Positions 38,239-47,625 of a stretch of DNA of 64,000 bases are shown one piece after another (position 1 is the stretch's first letter; every line of letters starts with the position of its first letter). The position numbers were made by a program, and so were the translations under genes. Under the pieces are notes generated by a model that saw only the letters and a list, made by a program, of their open reading frames with translations, made no database searches and was not told the DNA's origin. The stretch covers positions 124,001-188,000 of the forward strand of contig DISZ01000001.1 of the NCBI GenBank assembly GCA_002422085.1, given 5' to 3'. Source of the DNA: Rhodobacteraceae bacterium UBA6197. Lineage in GTDB: Bacteria > Pseudomonadota > Alphaproteobacteria > Rhodobacterales > Rhodobacteraceae.

Positions 38239-39363
38239 CTAAATGTCAAAAAGTGTTGCCCCCCCGCGAGAGGCCTCGGCGCTCTTGTAGGCCCCCAATA
38301 TGGCAGCGATGGCGTCATCAGGTAGCGGGTCAGCCAGCTTGGCCCCGTTGAACTCTAGTACGCGCAGCACACGACGATTCTTGGGCTTTCCTCGAACGAG
38401 CTGATAGGCCCATTGCACGGTGAGCCTATCCAAGCCCTCGAAATGCAACTCCTTCCGACGTATCCGCCCCCAGAACTCTGCATCCTCGACAACGAAAAGG
38501 CACTCGCGCCGTATCGAGTCTTTCCCCTGCCACATACGGGTGTTCTGCTTGTCTTGAGACCAGTTTGGTGAGTTTACGTAGATGCTTTCCTTGGCAACAA
38601 TCCACTCCGGCTCTTCCTCTTCTTTCTCTTTGCGCTCAGGTCGCTGCGCACGTGCAGGGAAAGAACTACGAGGAATAGGGAAGTCATCCTCAGGGGAAAA
38701 ACCAATCTGCTTGACCTCTGGATTTTTGATGCATGCTTCATAAAAGTCAGCTCGGGCATCCATAGCATCGGGGAGGTTGCCCGCTTCCATCCCGATCTTC
38801 TTGAGGGCTTCTGGCTCGCCCTCGAGGATCCCTCGGGTCATTGATGTGACGAGCCGCGTCACCCGCTGGCACGTCCTTGCGTCTCTGTCCGATAGACGCT
38901 CTTGCGGGGATGTTTGGGAATCGCCTTCTGTTTTCGATTTGGTTTCCCGCGTCTCTGGCTTTTCCAAACTTTCCAGAGCAGCCCGGTGATCTTTGCCAAG
39001 GTCCTCTGCCCACTCTGCGGGTGACTTGCCTGTCAGTCCTTCGATATAAGCAGCCCCGACGTCGCTTTCCGTGAGGTTTATGGCCTGATCTAGGAGGGCG
39101 CCAGCGCCTCCCAGCAGGACCCCTGCGCCAGTCAGAAACACGCCCAATCGAGTTAGGAAGCTGCCCTCTTCAGGCGGCATGACGATAATTTCGAACGCCA
39201 AGTCACCCTGGAAGAAAGTCTTATCTAACGCCTCTACGACCTTGCGAGCACTTTCTGCAGTCTGAATGAAAGTGTCGAGGCTAAGGAAGTGGTCCTCAAC
39301 GTCAAAGTGAATATAAAAGTGGTCAGTGCGATCGTCGAATCCCCAAGGCAGCACATCTGGCAT
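38239..39363 (-). CDS. orphan protein of unknown function beside tRNA-Gln
   Basis: A 374-aa protein with no family that I can name. Features seen: an N-terminal domain with YIHFDVEDHFLSLDTFIQTAESARKVVEAL and a strand ending FEIIVMPPEEGS, then a hydrophobic stretch FLTRLGVFLTGAGVLLGGAGALL near residues 76-98 that may be one membrane helix. A polar linker with KPETRETKSKTEGDSQTS and RKEKEEEEPE follows. A C-terminal domain carries WIVAKESIYVNSPNW and LTVQWAYQLVRGKPKNRR. GC content and codon choice are lower than in the neighbours. The start is uncertain: the ATG at 39363 is preferred over a GTG six codons upstream. It is convergent with tRNA-Gln, a common insertion target, so it looks acquired. 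Confidence 0.6.
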   Translation of the reverse strand: MPDVLPWGFDDRTDHFYIHFDVEDHFLSLDTFIQTAESARKVVEALDKTFFQGDLAFEIIVMPPEEGSFLTRLGVFLTGAGVLLGGAGALLDQAINLTESDVGAAYIEGLTGKSPAEWAEDLGKDHRAALESLEKPETRETKSKTEGDSQTSPQERLSDRDARTCQRVTRLVTSMTRGILEGEPEALKKIGMEAGNLPDAMDARADFYEACIKNPEVKQIGFSPEDDFPIPRSSFPARAQRPERKEKEEEEPEWIVAKESIYVNSPNWSQDKQNTRMWQGKDSIRRECLFVVEDAEFWGRIRRKELHFEGLDRLTVQWAYQLVRGKPKNRRVLRVLEFNGAKLADPLPDDAIAAILGAYKSAEASRGGATLFDI

Positions 39364-39930
39364 CAAGTCACCCCACCCCACAACCCCTGCGTGAAGAACC
39401 TAGGATGATGATAAACGATTGGCAAGTTTAGTAGCCAACGGTTCAGTGCCACCCCCCTTCAAATAAAGCTAAGGGGAATAGGTAAAAGTAATGGAGGAGG
39501 AGGGGGAGAAGAAGAACGATTGAATAGCCACAAGTTTGGGGTTGTCGTGCACGAAGATCCAGCCATGGCGCATTTGGCTTGTCGGCTCGTTCACGCGGAT
39601 CGAACTGCGCACGATGCACTCCGACATGGGCACAAGGTTTCGCGGCGCGCGGAAGATTTCCGTATTTGGCGACGCGGGATTGAAGCGGGCCGCGCTTGCG
39701 GCATTGGCCGACGCCGCCGCGCCGGCCCCATGCTCGGCCACAGTGCCGACGGTCTGGTCGCCCGCGAAACCTGGCCGCGCCATCGTCCGCCCACAGGCCG
39801 GGCCGGACTCTGACCGCGGATGAACAAGAGATGTCGTATCAGGTCAGGCACCTACGCCAAGCAACGCCCGACATGGCACCTGGTTTCTCCAGATGCCGAA
39901 GGTCGCCTCTCAGGTAAACGAGTCTTTTCG
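39364..39930. other. 567-bp stretch without a recognisable gene
   Basis: Right of the orphan gene. It holds an A/G-rich tract near 39490-39520 and a fragment that reads RIELRTMHSDMGTRF or, on the other strand, EIFRAPRNLVPMSECIV. I could not assign either to a family. It is probably debris of an acquired or decayed gene. Confidence 0.4.
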
Positions 39931-40089
39931 CTAGACGCCCGTCTCCAGACCGCATTCCGGAACGCTCATACCCAGCACCGGATCGGTCGCTTGGCATTCA
40001 TTGCCGCTTACAGGATATTTCCCCTGTTCGGCACATCCCAACAGACCCAAGGTTAAAGAAAACAGCGTAATTTGCACAAGTCGTTTCAT
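39931..40089 (-). CDS. very small lipoprotein
   Basis: A 52-aa protein with an N-terminal MKRLVQITLFSLTLGLLGC: two basic residues, a hydrophobic core and a lipobox LGLLGC with Cys 19 as the lipidation site. The mature part (AEQGKYPVSGNECQATDPVL) has two further Cys and no known motif. GAAAGG lies upstream of the ATG. It resembles the short entericidin-like or YgdI-like lipoproteins only in layout. Likely exported and lipid-anchored; its role is unknown. It precedes the exporter operon but is not obviously part of it. Confidence 0.65.
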   Translation of the reverse strand: MKRLVQITLFSLTLGLLGCAEQGKYPVSGNECQATDPVLGMSVPECGLETGV

Positions 40090-40250
40090 GGTCTTGCCTT
40101 TCTCTGAACGGTTGCAGGCATTGTTATGGATTTTAGTGTCGTCAATCAATCGGCTCAATGCGTTGATGCAGAACAATCAATGCGGTTGACCAAGCGTAAT
40201 CGGCAGGGAAGCGCTTTCACCGGTACCTCGGTCTGGCCCGTCTGACCGCC

Positions 40251-41378
40251 TCAATGAACCGTGGCCATGGTCAGCCGGAAACGCCTGAGGGCGACAAGGA
40301 GAAACACCCCGCCAAGCACCGTCATGACAAGCATGTTCGGCCAGACCGTTTCAAGCCCGGCGCCGCGATACAAAATAGACTGCGAAAAGGCGACAAAATG
40401 CGTCGAAGGCGCCAACTGCATCACATACTGAAGCCAGACCGGCATGCTCTCCATCGGGGTCGTGCTGCCCGAAAGAAGGTTCATGATCACCAGAACCGGC
40501 AACGCCAGCAACCCGAATTGCGGCATCGAGGTTGTAAACGTGGCCAAGAGAATGCCAAGCCCGGTTACCGACACCAGATACAGCACCGCGCCGCCAATGA
40601 AGAGCGGAATCGAACCTGCGATGGGCACCTCCAGAAGGATCTGCACCACAAGCCAGATTGACAGGATCGCCGCGACAATGATTGCGAGCCCATTTGACCA
40701 GATCTTGGCGACCATGATCTCTGACGGGGTTACCGGCATCACCAGCAGGTGCTCGATCGTTCCATGTTCACGTTCGCGGATCAGCGCAGCGCCGGTCAGC
40801 AACACCGACAGGATCGTGATGTTGTTGATGACCTGCATGACGGATGAAAACCAGACCGAGTTGAGGTTCGGGTTGAACTTGGTCCTTACGACCAGGTCGA
40901 TCGGCAGCTCTGTCGCAGTGTCATCGCCAGCCACGAATTTCGCAACTTCCGCACTGATGATCTGCTGAAGGAAAACCGATCCGTTCCCGGCCTGCGCCAT
41001 TGCCGTGGCATCGACGTTCAGCTGGATCTGCGGCTTTTGGGCGGTCAGCACATCGGCCTCGAACCGAGGCGGGAAAGTCAGCACAAAAACAAACCGGCCG
41101 GCGTCCATGACACTGTCGATCTGATCCGCCGGTATCTCTTGTGGAGGGTTGAATTGTGGCGGCAAAATCGCCGCCAAAATACGCCCTGTCAACGCCGATC
41201 GGTCCTGGTCCACATATGCCACCGACGCATTCTCGACCTCCAGCTTGGCCCCGGTTGCCACCGAATAGACGGCAAAGCTGAACACATAGACGATCAGCAG
41301 GATCAGCACTGGATCGGTGCGCAGGCTGCTTAGTTCCTTGCGGCCGAGGCGGAAGACATTGGAAATCCACTGTCTCAT
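40251..41378 (-). CDS. ABC-2 type permease (YhhJ/YbhR-like)
   Basis: Membrane permease of 375 aa. It has one N-terminal membrane helix (LILLIVYVFSFAVYSVA), a large periplasmic domain of about 150 residues, and five further helices, which is the ABC2_membrane_3 plan. The motif IREREHGTIEHLLVMP near residue 200 is typical. It starts immediately after the ATPase/permease fusion gene ends (one base apart), so the two are co-transcribed with the HlyD-like gene. Together they resemble the YhiI-RbbA-YhhJ/YbhGFSR exporters, which move drugs or other amphiphiles. Confidence 0.88.
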   Translation of the reverse strand: MRQWISNVFRLGRKELSSLRTDPVLILLIVYVFSFAVYSVATGAKLEVENASVAYVDQDRSALTGRILAAILPPQFNPPQEIPADQIDSVMDAGRFVFVLTFPPRFEADVLTAQKPQIQLNVDATAMAQAGNGSVFLQQIISAEVAKFVAGDDTATELPIDLVVRTKFNPNLNSVWFSSVMQVINNITILSVLLTGAALIREREHGTIEHLLVMPVTPSEIMVAKIWSNGLAIIVAAILSIWLVVQILLEVPIAGSIPLFIGGAVLYLVSVTGLGILLATFTTSMPQFGLLALPVLVIMNLLSGSTTPMESMPVWLQYVMQLAPSTHFVAFSQSILYRGAGLETVWPNMLVMTVLGGVFLLVALRRFRLTMATVH

Positions 41379-41379
41379 G

Positions 41380-44106
41380 TCATTTCTCCTGTTTGCTCAG
41401 CACCATGATCGACACGGCAATAAACAGGACCGCAAAGCCTGCCAAAGCGGCATGGTTTTGCCAAAGCTCGACAAACCCGAGACTTTTGGTGAAGGTTCCG
41501 ACGCTGATCTGCTGATACCAGGCCGACGGAAAGGCGAGCCCGACCACGCGCCCACCGCCCGAAAGCGACGACACCGGAACCAGCAGACCCGAAAAGTTGA
41601 CCGCCGGGATGATCGAGATGACCGCAGCCGCGAAGGTTGCGGCAACCTGCGTTCGTGTGAAGGTCGAGATCAACACACCAAACCCGGTGGTCGCAAGAAC
41701 ATAAAGCAGCGTGCCCAGAATGAGCGCCGCGATCGAGCCTTTGATCGGCACGTCGAAGACACCGTAGGATACCAAGATCAGGGTGAAAAAGCTCAACAAG
41801 GCGATGGCGACATACGGCAGTTGCTTGCCCAGGATGAATTCTGTTCGCGTCACCGGTGTAGAATGGAAATTGGCGATGGAACCCGTTTCCTTTTCCCGCA
41901 CGACCCCCATCGCCGCCATCATGGCCGGAATCAGCACCAGCATCAGCATGATGACCGAAGGGATCATCGAAAACACGCTCTTGAAAGATTGGTTGTAGCG
42001 AAAGCGCGTCTCGACGCTGGCTGCGGCAAGATCGTAGGCGCGGCCATAGGTCCGCTCGAATTGATCGCTCATGTAAGAGACCGCGAGGCCTTGCAGATAG
42101 CCACGTGTCGTCTCGGCCCGAAACGGCATCGCACCGTCAACCGAGACGCGGATCTCTGGCCGGTCACCCTGTAGCAGCGCCTTGCCAAAACCGGATGGAA
42201 TCTCAAGCCCGACCACCAGTTCGGCGCTTTTCATGCGCGCTTCCAGCTCGGCCACGCTTTTTGCCGGAGGTTGCTCGGCAAAGTAGCGTGAACCCGCAAA
42301 ACCCTCCATCAGTTCGCGGCTTTCGGTAGTCTGGTCGCGGTCGAAAACAGCATAGTGGAGGCTTTGGACATCGAACGAAATACCATAGCCAAACGTAAGC
42401 ATCAGAATGATCGGACCCAGAAAGGCGAAGGTCAACCGCATCCGGTCGCGCAAGATCTCGATCGACTCGCGCCGTGCAAAGGCCCAGAGGCGTGCAGGGT
42501 CGAACGCCCTGCGCGCGACCGGACGTGGTGCCGGCACCTCGATGGTTGGCTGTGGCGCGGCGACAATGGCGTCAACGTCAACGGCCTCTTGCAGATACGC
42601 GACAAATGCCTGCTCCAAGGTGTCGGCGCGCTTGTCGCGTGCCAGATCGGCAGGGACCCCGACCGCCAAAACCTTGCCCGCGTGCATCAGCGAAATTCTG
42701 TCGCAGCGTTCCGCCTCGTTCATGAAATGGGTAGAGACAAAGATCGTCACGCTATCGCGGCGCGACAGGTCAACCAGATGCTGCCAGAATGCATCGCGCG
42801 CAACCGGATCGACCCCCGAGGTCGGCTCGTCGAGGATCAGGACTTCGGGCGAATGGATCAGTGCAACGGCAAGCTGAAGGCGTTGTCGGACACCCAGCGG
42901 CAACCCATCGGGGCGCCTGTCGGCTTCTTCGATCAGATCAAAGGTGCGCAGCATCTCGTCCACGCGCGCGGCACGGCTGTCCGCTGGCAGCTGATAAAGT
43001 TCTGCGTGCAATTCCAGATTGCGGCGCACGGTCAGCTCGCTGTAAAGCGAAAAGGATTGCGACATGTAGCCGACACGCTTGCGGGTCGCCATGTCACCCG
43101 GATCAAGCGTTTCGCCAAACAAGAGCGCCTCGCCTTCGCTGGCCGGCAAGAGCCCGGTCAGCATTTTCATCGTCGTGCTCTTGCCGCAGCCGTTTGACCC
43201 GAGAAAGCCGAAGATCTCGCCGCGCTCGATCCGGAAATCCACGCTGTCTACCGCCGTGAAATCGCCAAACCTGCGGCTCAGGCCGCGTGCCTCGATGGCG
43301 GGCGGCCCTTTCGAGACCTGACGTGGCGGAACGACGACGTCGCGATGCCCGATCCGTTCTTGTTCGGGCAACAACGCGATGAAGGCCTTTTCCAGCGTAG
43401 GCTGCGCGACGCCATCGCGGATTTCGCTGGGCGCACCCGTCGCAATCACCTTGCCCGCAGACATGACCGCCAGCCAGTCGAACCGCTCCGCCTCGTCCAT
43501 GTAGGCGCTCGCGACGATGACACTCATCGCTGGGCGCTGCCTGCGGATTCTGTCGATCAGATCCCAGAACTGCTGGCGCGACAAAGGATCAACACCGGTT
43601 GTTGGCTCGTCAAGGATCACCAGATCGGGGTCGTGAATCAGCGCCGAACAGAGCGACAGCTTTTGCTTCATCCCGCCGGAAAGCTTGCCAGCCGGGCGGT
43701 TCGGAAAGGGATCAAGCCCCGTCGCCCGCAGCAGATCGTTGATGCGCGCACGGCGCTCGGCGTCTGGTTGACCAAACAATCGCCCAAAGAAATCGAGATT
43801 CTCGTAGACCGTCAGCGTCGGATAAAGATTTCGGCCCAAACCTTGCGGCATATAGGCGATGCGATGGTTGCACGCCCTCAGGTGCGCTCCGTTGCGAATG
43901 TCACCATCCAGAATGTTCGCATCGCCCGATTGCAGCTTTCGCACCCCCGCAATAAGCGCAAGCAACGTTGATTTCCCCACGCCGTCTGGTCCGATCAGGC
44001 CCGCCATGCAGCCCGCAGGTATGTCGAGCGACACATCCCTCAGCGCGAAAGTGGCGCCGTAGCGATGCGTGACCGACGCAAGGCGTGCAATCGGCGCACG
44101 GGTCAT
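41380..44106 (-). CDS. ABC transporter fusing two ATPase domains and a permease (RbbA/YhiH-like)
   Basis: A 908-aa fusion protein. ATPase domain 1 has Walker A GPDGVGKS at residues 39-46, the signature LSGGMKQ near 142 and LVILDEPT. Domain 2 has Walker A GSNGCGKS near 297 and Walker B EVLILDEPT, but its signature reads LPLGVRQR, so it is degenerate. An ABC2 permease domain follows from about residue 545, beginning with a membrane helix (TFAFLGPIILMLTFGYG) and a periplasmic loop, then five helices. In E. coli RbbA was first described as a ribosome-bound ATPase, while the operon setting here supports a transporter. It overlaps the HlyD-like gene by four bases. Confidence 0.9.
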   Translation of the reverse strand: MTRAPIARLASVTHRYGATFALRDVSLDIPAGCMAGLIGPDGVGKSTLLALIAGVRKLQSGDANILDGDIRNGAHLRACNHRIAYMPQGLGRNLYPTLTVYENLDFFGRLFGQPDAERRARINDLLRATGLDPFPNRPAGKLSGGMKQKLSLCSALIHDPDLVILDEPTTGVDPLSRQQFWDLIDRIRRQRPAMSVIVASAYMDEAERFDWLAVMSAGKVIATGAPSEIRDGVAQPTLEKAFIALLPEQERIGHRDVVVPPRQVSKGPPAIEARGLSRRFGDFTAVDSVDFRIERGEIFGFLGSNGCGKSTTMKMLTGLLPASEGEALLFGETLDPGDMATRKRVGYMSQSFSLYSELTVRRNLELHAELYQLPADSRAARVDEMLRTFDLIEEADRRPDGLPLGVRQRLQLAVALIHSPEVLILDEPTSGVDPVARDAFWQHLVDLSRRDSVTIFVSTHFMNEAERCDRISLMHAGKVLAVGVPADLARDKRADTLEQAFVAYLQEAVDVDAIVAAPQPTIEVPAPRPVARRAFDPARLWAFARRESIEILRDRMRLTFAFLGPIILMLTFGYGISFDVQSLHYAVFDRDQTTESRELMEGFAGSRYFAEQPPAKSVAELEARMKSAELVVGLEIPSGFGKALLQGDRPEIRVSVDGAMPFRAETTRGYLQGLAVSYMSDQFERTYGRAYDLAAASVETRFRYNQSFKSVFSMIPSVIMLMLVLIPAMMAAMGVVREKETGSIANFHSTPVTRTEFILGKQLPYVAIALLSFFTLILVSYGVFDVPIKGSIAALILGTLLYVLATTGFGVLISTFTRTQVAATFAAAVISIIPAVNFSGLLVPVSSLSGGGRVVGLAFPSAWYQQISVGTFTKSLGFVELWQNHAALAGFAVLFIAVSIMVLSKQEK

Positions 44107-45086
44107 TGCGGCAACTTCACCGCAAGAATATCGGGCCAGGCAACGGTTTCATCCAGGCGTACATACCCGACACCCGCCACGCCCGCCTTTGCCTGTTCCT
44201 GGTATTTCTCCAGCAATTCCGGCGGAATAGTCAATTTCACGCGAAACATCAGCTGATCTCGCTCTTCCACGGTCTCGACGGATTTCGGCGTGAACTGGGC
44301 GGTGCTTGCGACGAATGTCACGGCGGCAGGGATCACGTAATCCGGGATCGGATCAAGAATGATCCGCGCGTCGGACCCGATGGCCAACAAGCCGGCGTCA
44401 CGAGCGGGCAGGAAAATCGTCATGTAGATGTCGGTCAGATCGTTCAATGTGATGACCCGGCCGCCGGCCGCCACAACTTCGCCCGCCTTCGCCAGAACAT
44501 ATTGCACGCGCCCGCCACGGGGCGCCGTCAGATCCGCGTCGATGCGCACGCTTTGCAATCGCTCGACCGAGGCAGTGGCCGCCTCGATCGTGGCAATGGC
44601 CAGATCGATACCGGCTTGCGCGGCAGAGACACCAGCGTCTGCGGTGGTCAAGACGGTCCTGGCTTGATCGACCTGCTCTTGTGTGGTGTGGCCGTTGGCG
44701 GCAAGCTTTTCGCTTCGAGAAAATTCCGCTTGGGCAAACTGTTGCTCTGAAAGCCGCTGTTTGAGCAATGCCTCGGCCTGAATCTTTTGTTGCCGTGCCT
44801 GGACGACGAATGCCTCGGCCTGACGCAGCTGAGCGTCGATCTCGGCGGAATCCATACGCGCGACAAGGTCGCCCGCCTTGACCCACTGACCTTCGGAGAC
44901 AAGGATTTCAGCAATGCGTCCAGGCAGCTTTGCGGCCACATCGACCCGTTCGGCCTCGATCCGGCCATTGCTCATGACAATGCCTGCGGGGATCTCTGAT
45001 GTCTTGCTGTTCAACCAGACTGCATACGCACCGCCCGACAGCACAACAATAGCGGCCGCAATCATGCCAAAGCGATTCCATTGCAT
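44103..45086 (-). CDS. HlyD-family periplasmic adaptor (YhiI/YbhG-like)
   Basis: Membrane-fusion protein of 327 aa: a single N-terminal membrane anchor (residues 8-25, MIAAAIVVLSGGAYAVWL), a barrel-sandwich lipoyl-like half (RIEAERVDVAAKLPGRIAEI with VSEGQWVKAGDLVARMD), a long alpha-hairpin coiled coil rich in Gln/Ala, and the second lipoyl half with RGGRVQYVLAKAGEVV. This adaptor links the inner-membrane ABC exporter to an outer-membrane channel such as TolC, which is not in this window. It is the first gene of the three-gene exporter operon. AGAAAAG precedes the ATG. The substrate is unknown. Confidence 0.88.
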   Translation of the reverse strand: MQWNRFGMIAAAIVVLSGGAYAVWLNSKTSEIPAGIVMSNGRIEAERVDVAAKLPGRIAEILVSEGQWVKAGDLVARMDSAEIDAQLRQAEAFVVQARQQKIQAEALLKQRLSEQQFAQAEFSRSEKLAANGHTTQEQVDQARTVLTTADAGVSAAQAGIDLAIATIEAATASVERLQSVRIDADLTAPRGGRVQYVLAKAGEVVAAGGRVITLNDLTDIYMTIFLPARDAGLLAIGSDARIILDPIPDYVIPAAVTFVASTAQFTPKSVETVEERDQLMFRVKLTIPPELLEKYQEQAKAGVAGVGYVRLDETVAWPDILAVKLPQ

Positions 45087-45873
45087 TGGTCTTTTCTCCA
45101 ATAAATCAAGCTCGCGAACGCGAACACTTCTCAAGAACCTATCATCGCTGCAATGCAGCGTAAACACGTGCGATCACATGGCACGAACATACCCGAAATG
45201 CCACATTTGCGCGTGCCGGATCGTCAGCGCGCCATCAAGGACCGCAAAAAGTGCAACGCCGCGCAAAATCTGCACCGCACTCGACACGTGGATCATGGGC
45301 CGCCACCTTGGCACTTTGGGCACCTGACCAACGCCTTCTCAAGGAAGGCCGCCAAGCACGTTCGCGCGGTCGCATTGCGTATCCTGCACGACAACTTTTG
45401 CCGCACCCACAAGACGCCGCGTATACCCCCCGCCATGGCCTCGGACGTGACGGATCGTCTCTTGAACGTTCAGGATATCGACGCGCGGATCGAGAAGGTC
45501 GAGGCAGAAGCAGAGCCGAAAACTCGAGCCTCTTGCAAACCCCGCAAAAAGACAATTCGATCTGACCCACGTCCCTGCCGTGCGGATGCTGCTTGGCGCA
45601 GAGGGTTCCAGCGGCAGCCTAGGCTGGGCTGGCGCGAATCGCGTCCAAGGTCTGCCGGGATGCCTTTGCCGCAGCCAACGATTTGCGCCCTCAGCGTCTC
45701 CTCGGTGTTTCGGGCCTGTTGCGCGCGACAAGGGCGTCGGCTGCGATGCTGGTGACAACAGGGCGACGATAGGAATTCGGCATTTCATCCGTAGGGCTTT
45801 TAACCGGTGGGCGCGGCGTGGCTTGTCAAAAGAGCCAAGCCGCGCCACACGCCCCGTGTCTACCTTGTGCCGT
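45087..45873. other. 787-bp intergenic stretch
   Basis: Contains a transposase remnant (45290-45523) and otherwise no supported gene. Low-complexity frames on both strands do not match known families. Confidence 0.6.
45290..45523 (+). mobile_element. degenerate transposase C-terminal fragment
   Basis: Reads WHFGHLTNAFSRKAAKHVRAV, then LRILHDNFCRTHKTPRIPPAM and SDVTDRLLNVQDID. This matches the C-terminal end of the widespread IS1-type transposases, whose consensus runs LTNAFSKK, then NFCRIHKTLR, then TPAMAAGVTD. There is no start, no catalytic domain and no terminal inverted repeat in view. It is a relic of an insertion, not an active element. Confidence 0.7.
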
Positions 45874-47625
45874 TCACTCCTGATGCACGTAGTCGCCCGG
45901 CGCGTCGCACAGGGGCTTGAGCCCCGCTTTGGCAGCACCCATCGCCGGTGGCGGCACCGGTGTGCCCGACCGTTCGGCCAGCCATGCGCCCCACGCTGTC
46001 CACCACGACCCGTCATGCGGTTCTGCGACCTCAGCCCAGTGGTCTGCGCCGACATAGGCTTCGCCATGGCGTGATGTATGAATACGAAAGTGTCGGTGCG
46101 GGTGCCCCGGCTCCGAGACGATGCCGCCATTGTGCCCGCCGCCGGTCAAGGCGAAGGTCACGTCCACGTCGCTCAACCGTTGGATCTTGTAGACCGATTT
46201 CCACGGCGCAACGTGATCGCGTTCGGCTCCGACCGCGAATACCGGCGCCTTGATATCGGTCAGCGCAACGGCCCTGCCCTGCACAACAAGCCGCCCTTCG
46301 GCCAAATCGTTGTTCAGATAGAGTTTACGCAGATATTCCGAATGCATGCGGTAGGGCATCCGTGTGGTATCGGCATTCCACGCCATCAGGTCATTCGGCT
46401 CGCCACGCTTCCCGAGCATGTATTCGCGCACCATCCGGCTCCAGATCAGATCATTCGATTTCAGCATCTGGAAGGTGCCCGACATCTGCTCGGCCTTCAA
46501 CACGCCTTGCCGCCACATCATGTCTTCCAAAAGCGCAAGCTGGCTGTCGTTGATGAAAAGCCCAAGCTCGCCGACTTCGGTAAAGTCGACCTGCGCCGCC
46601 AACAGGCCGAGTGAGGCGAGCCGATCATCGCCGTCCCGTCCCATCGCTGCGGCCGCGATGCTCAAAAGCGTGCCGCCAAGGCAATAACCGGTCGCGTGAA
46701 CCTTGGCGCCGGGGACAATCTTGCCAATCACGTCCAGCGCCGCCATCACGCCCTGTTCGCGATAGTCATTCATCCCCAGATCGCGGTCCTCGGGATCGGG
46801 ATTGCGCCACGAGATGCAGAACACCGTAAAGCCCTGCCCCACCAGCCAGCCGATCAGCGAATTCGCGGGCGACAGGTCGAGGACGTAATATTTCATGATC
46901 CAGGCTGGCACGATCAGGATCGGCTCGGGCCGCACCTTGGCCGTCGTCGGCGCATACTGGATCAGCTCGATCAGGTGATTGCGGAACACGACTTTGCCGG
47001 GCGTCGTGGCAAGCGTCTTGCCGACGACAAAGTCCTCCATCCCGGCGGGGCGCTGACCTGTCGCCGTATGCAACACGTCTTCGCGCAAATGCTGCATGCC
47101 TCTGACAAGGTTCTGCCCGCCCTCGCGGAACGTCTCGCGCTGCACTTCGGGGTTCGTCAGGATGCTGTTGGCCGGGGCGGCCATATCAAGCAGCTGCCGC
47201 GCCGCAAAGGTCGCCACCCTTTCATGCGCCGCCGACACGCCCGGCAGCCCGGTGGTGACCTCGGACCACCAGTCTTCCTGCGTCTTGTGAGCCGCGGCAA
47301 GCACGTTGAACGGCCATGCCCGCCATGCCGGATCGCGGTAGCGGACATCATCGACGGCAAGGTCACCCTTCGTGACGTCGCGGGCAAGCGCTGCCGCCTT
47401 CTTGCCTGCGCTGACGGCCAGTTCCATCTGCCGCCCCGGCGATGCTGCAAGATGCGCGGCCCAGTCCCACCACACCTGCCCAAGGGCGATAGGTGACAGC
47501 CCGCCGGTGCGTCGGGCGATATTGGAATGGATCATCCGGTCGAGGGTCCAGGCAAAGGTATGCAGCTCGCTCGTGGGTCGATCTGTCGGAACACTCGGCG
47601 CGATTTCTGATTTTGTCTTGCTCAT
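45874..47625 (-). CDS. phaC: class I poly(3-hydroxyalkanoate) synthase
   Basis: Polymerises (R)-3-hydroxyacyl-CoA into PHA granules. The 583-aa protein is class I length. The lipase-like box is GYCLGG with catalytic Cys 315; Asp 470 (GAERDH) and His 498 (GGGHNGG) complete the triad. N-terminal family segments such as the P-GKVVFRN-LIELIQY strand are present. No phaE, phaR or phaP is next to it, and no acyl-CoA reductase or thiolase, so it stands alone with only a transposase remnant downstream. It may be a second synthase copy or a separated one. Confidence 0.95.
   Translation of the reverse strand: MSKTKSEIAPSVPTDRPTSELHTFAWTLDRMIHSNIARRTGGLSPIALGQVWWDWAAHLAASPGRQMELAVSAGKKAAALARDVTKGDLAVDDVRYRDPAWRAWPFNVLAAAHKTQEDWWSEVTTGLPGVSAAHERVATFAARQLLDMAAPANSILTNPEVQRETFREGGQNLVRGMQHLREDVLHTATGQRPAGMEDFVVGKTLATTPGKVVFRNHLIELIQYAPTTAKVRPEPILIVPAWIMKYYVLDLSPANSLIGWLVGQGFTVFCISWRNPDPEDRDLGMNDYREQGVMAALDVIGKIVPGAKVHATGYCLGGTLLSIAAAAMGRDGDDRLASLGLLAAQVDFTEVGELGLFINDSQLALLEDMMWRQGVLKAEQMSGTFQMLKSNDLIWSRMVREYMLGKRGEPNDLMAWNADTTRMPYRMHSEYLRKLYLNNDLAEGRLVVQGRAVALTDIKAPVFAVGAERDHVAPWKSVYKIQRLSDVDVTFALTGGGHNGGIVSEPGHPHRHFRIHTSRHGEAYVGADHWAEVAEPHDGSWWTAWGAWLAERSGTPVPPPAMGAAKAGLKPLCDAPGDYVHQE

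Noticed and set aside
38239..40250. Defence island or prophage
   Set aside because: No integrase, nuclease, methylase or phage structural gene was seen; only a single orphan protein and a small lipoprotein.
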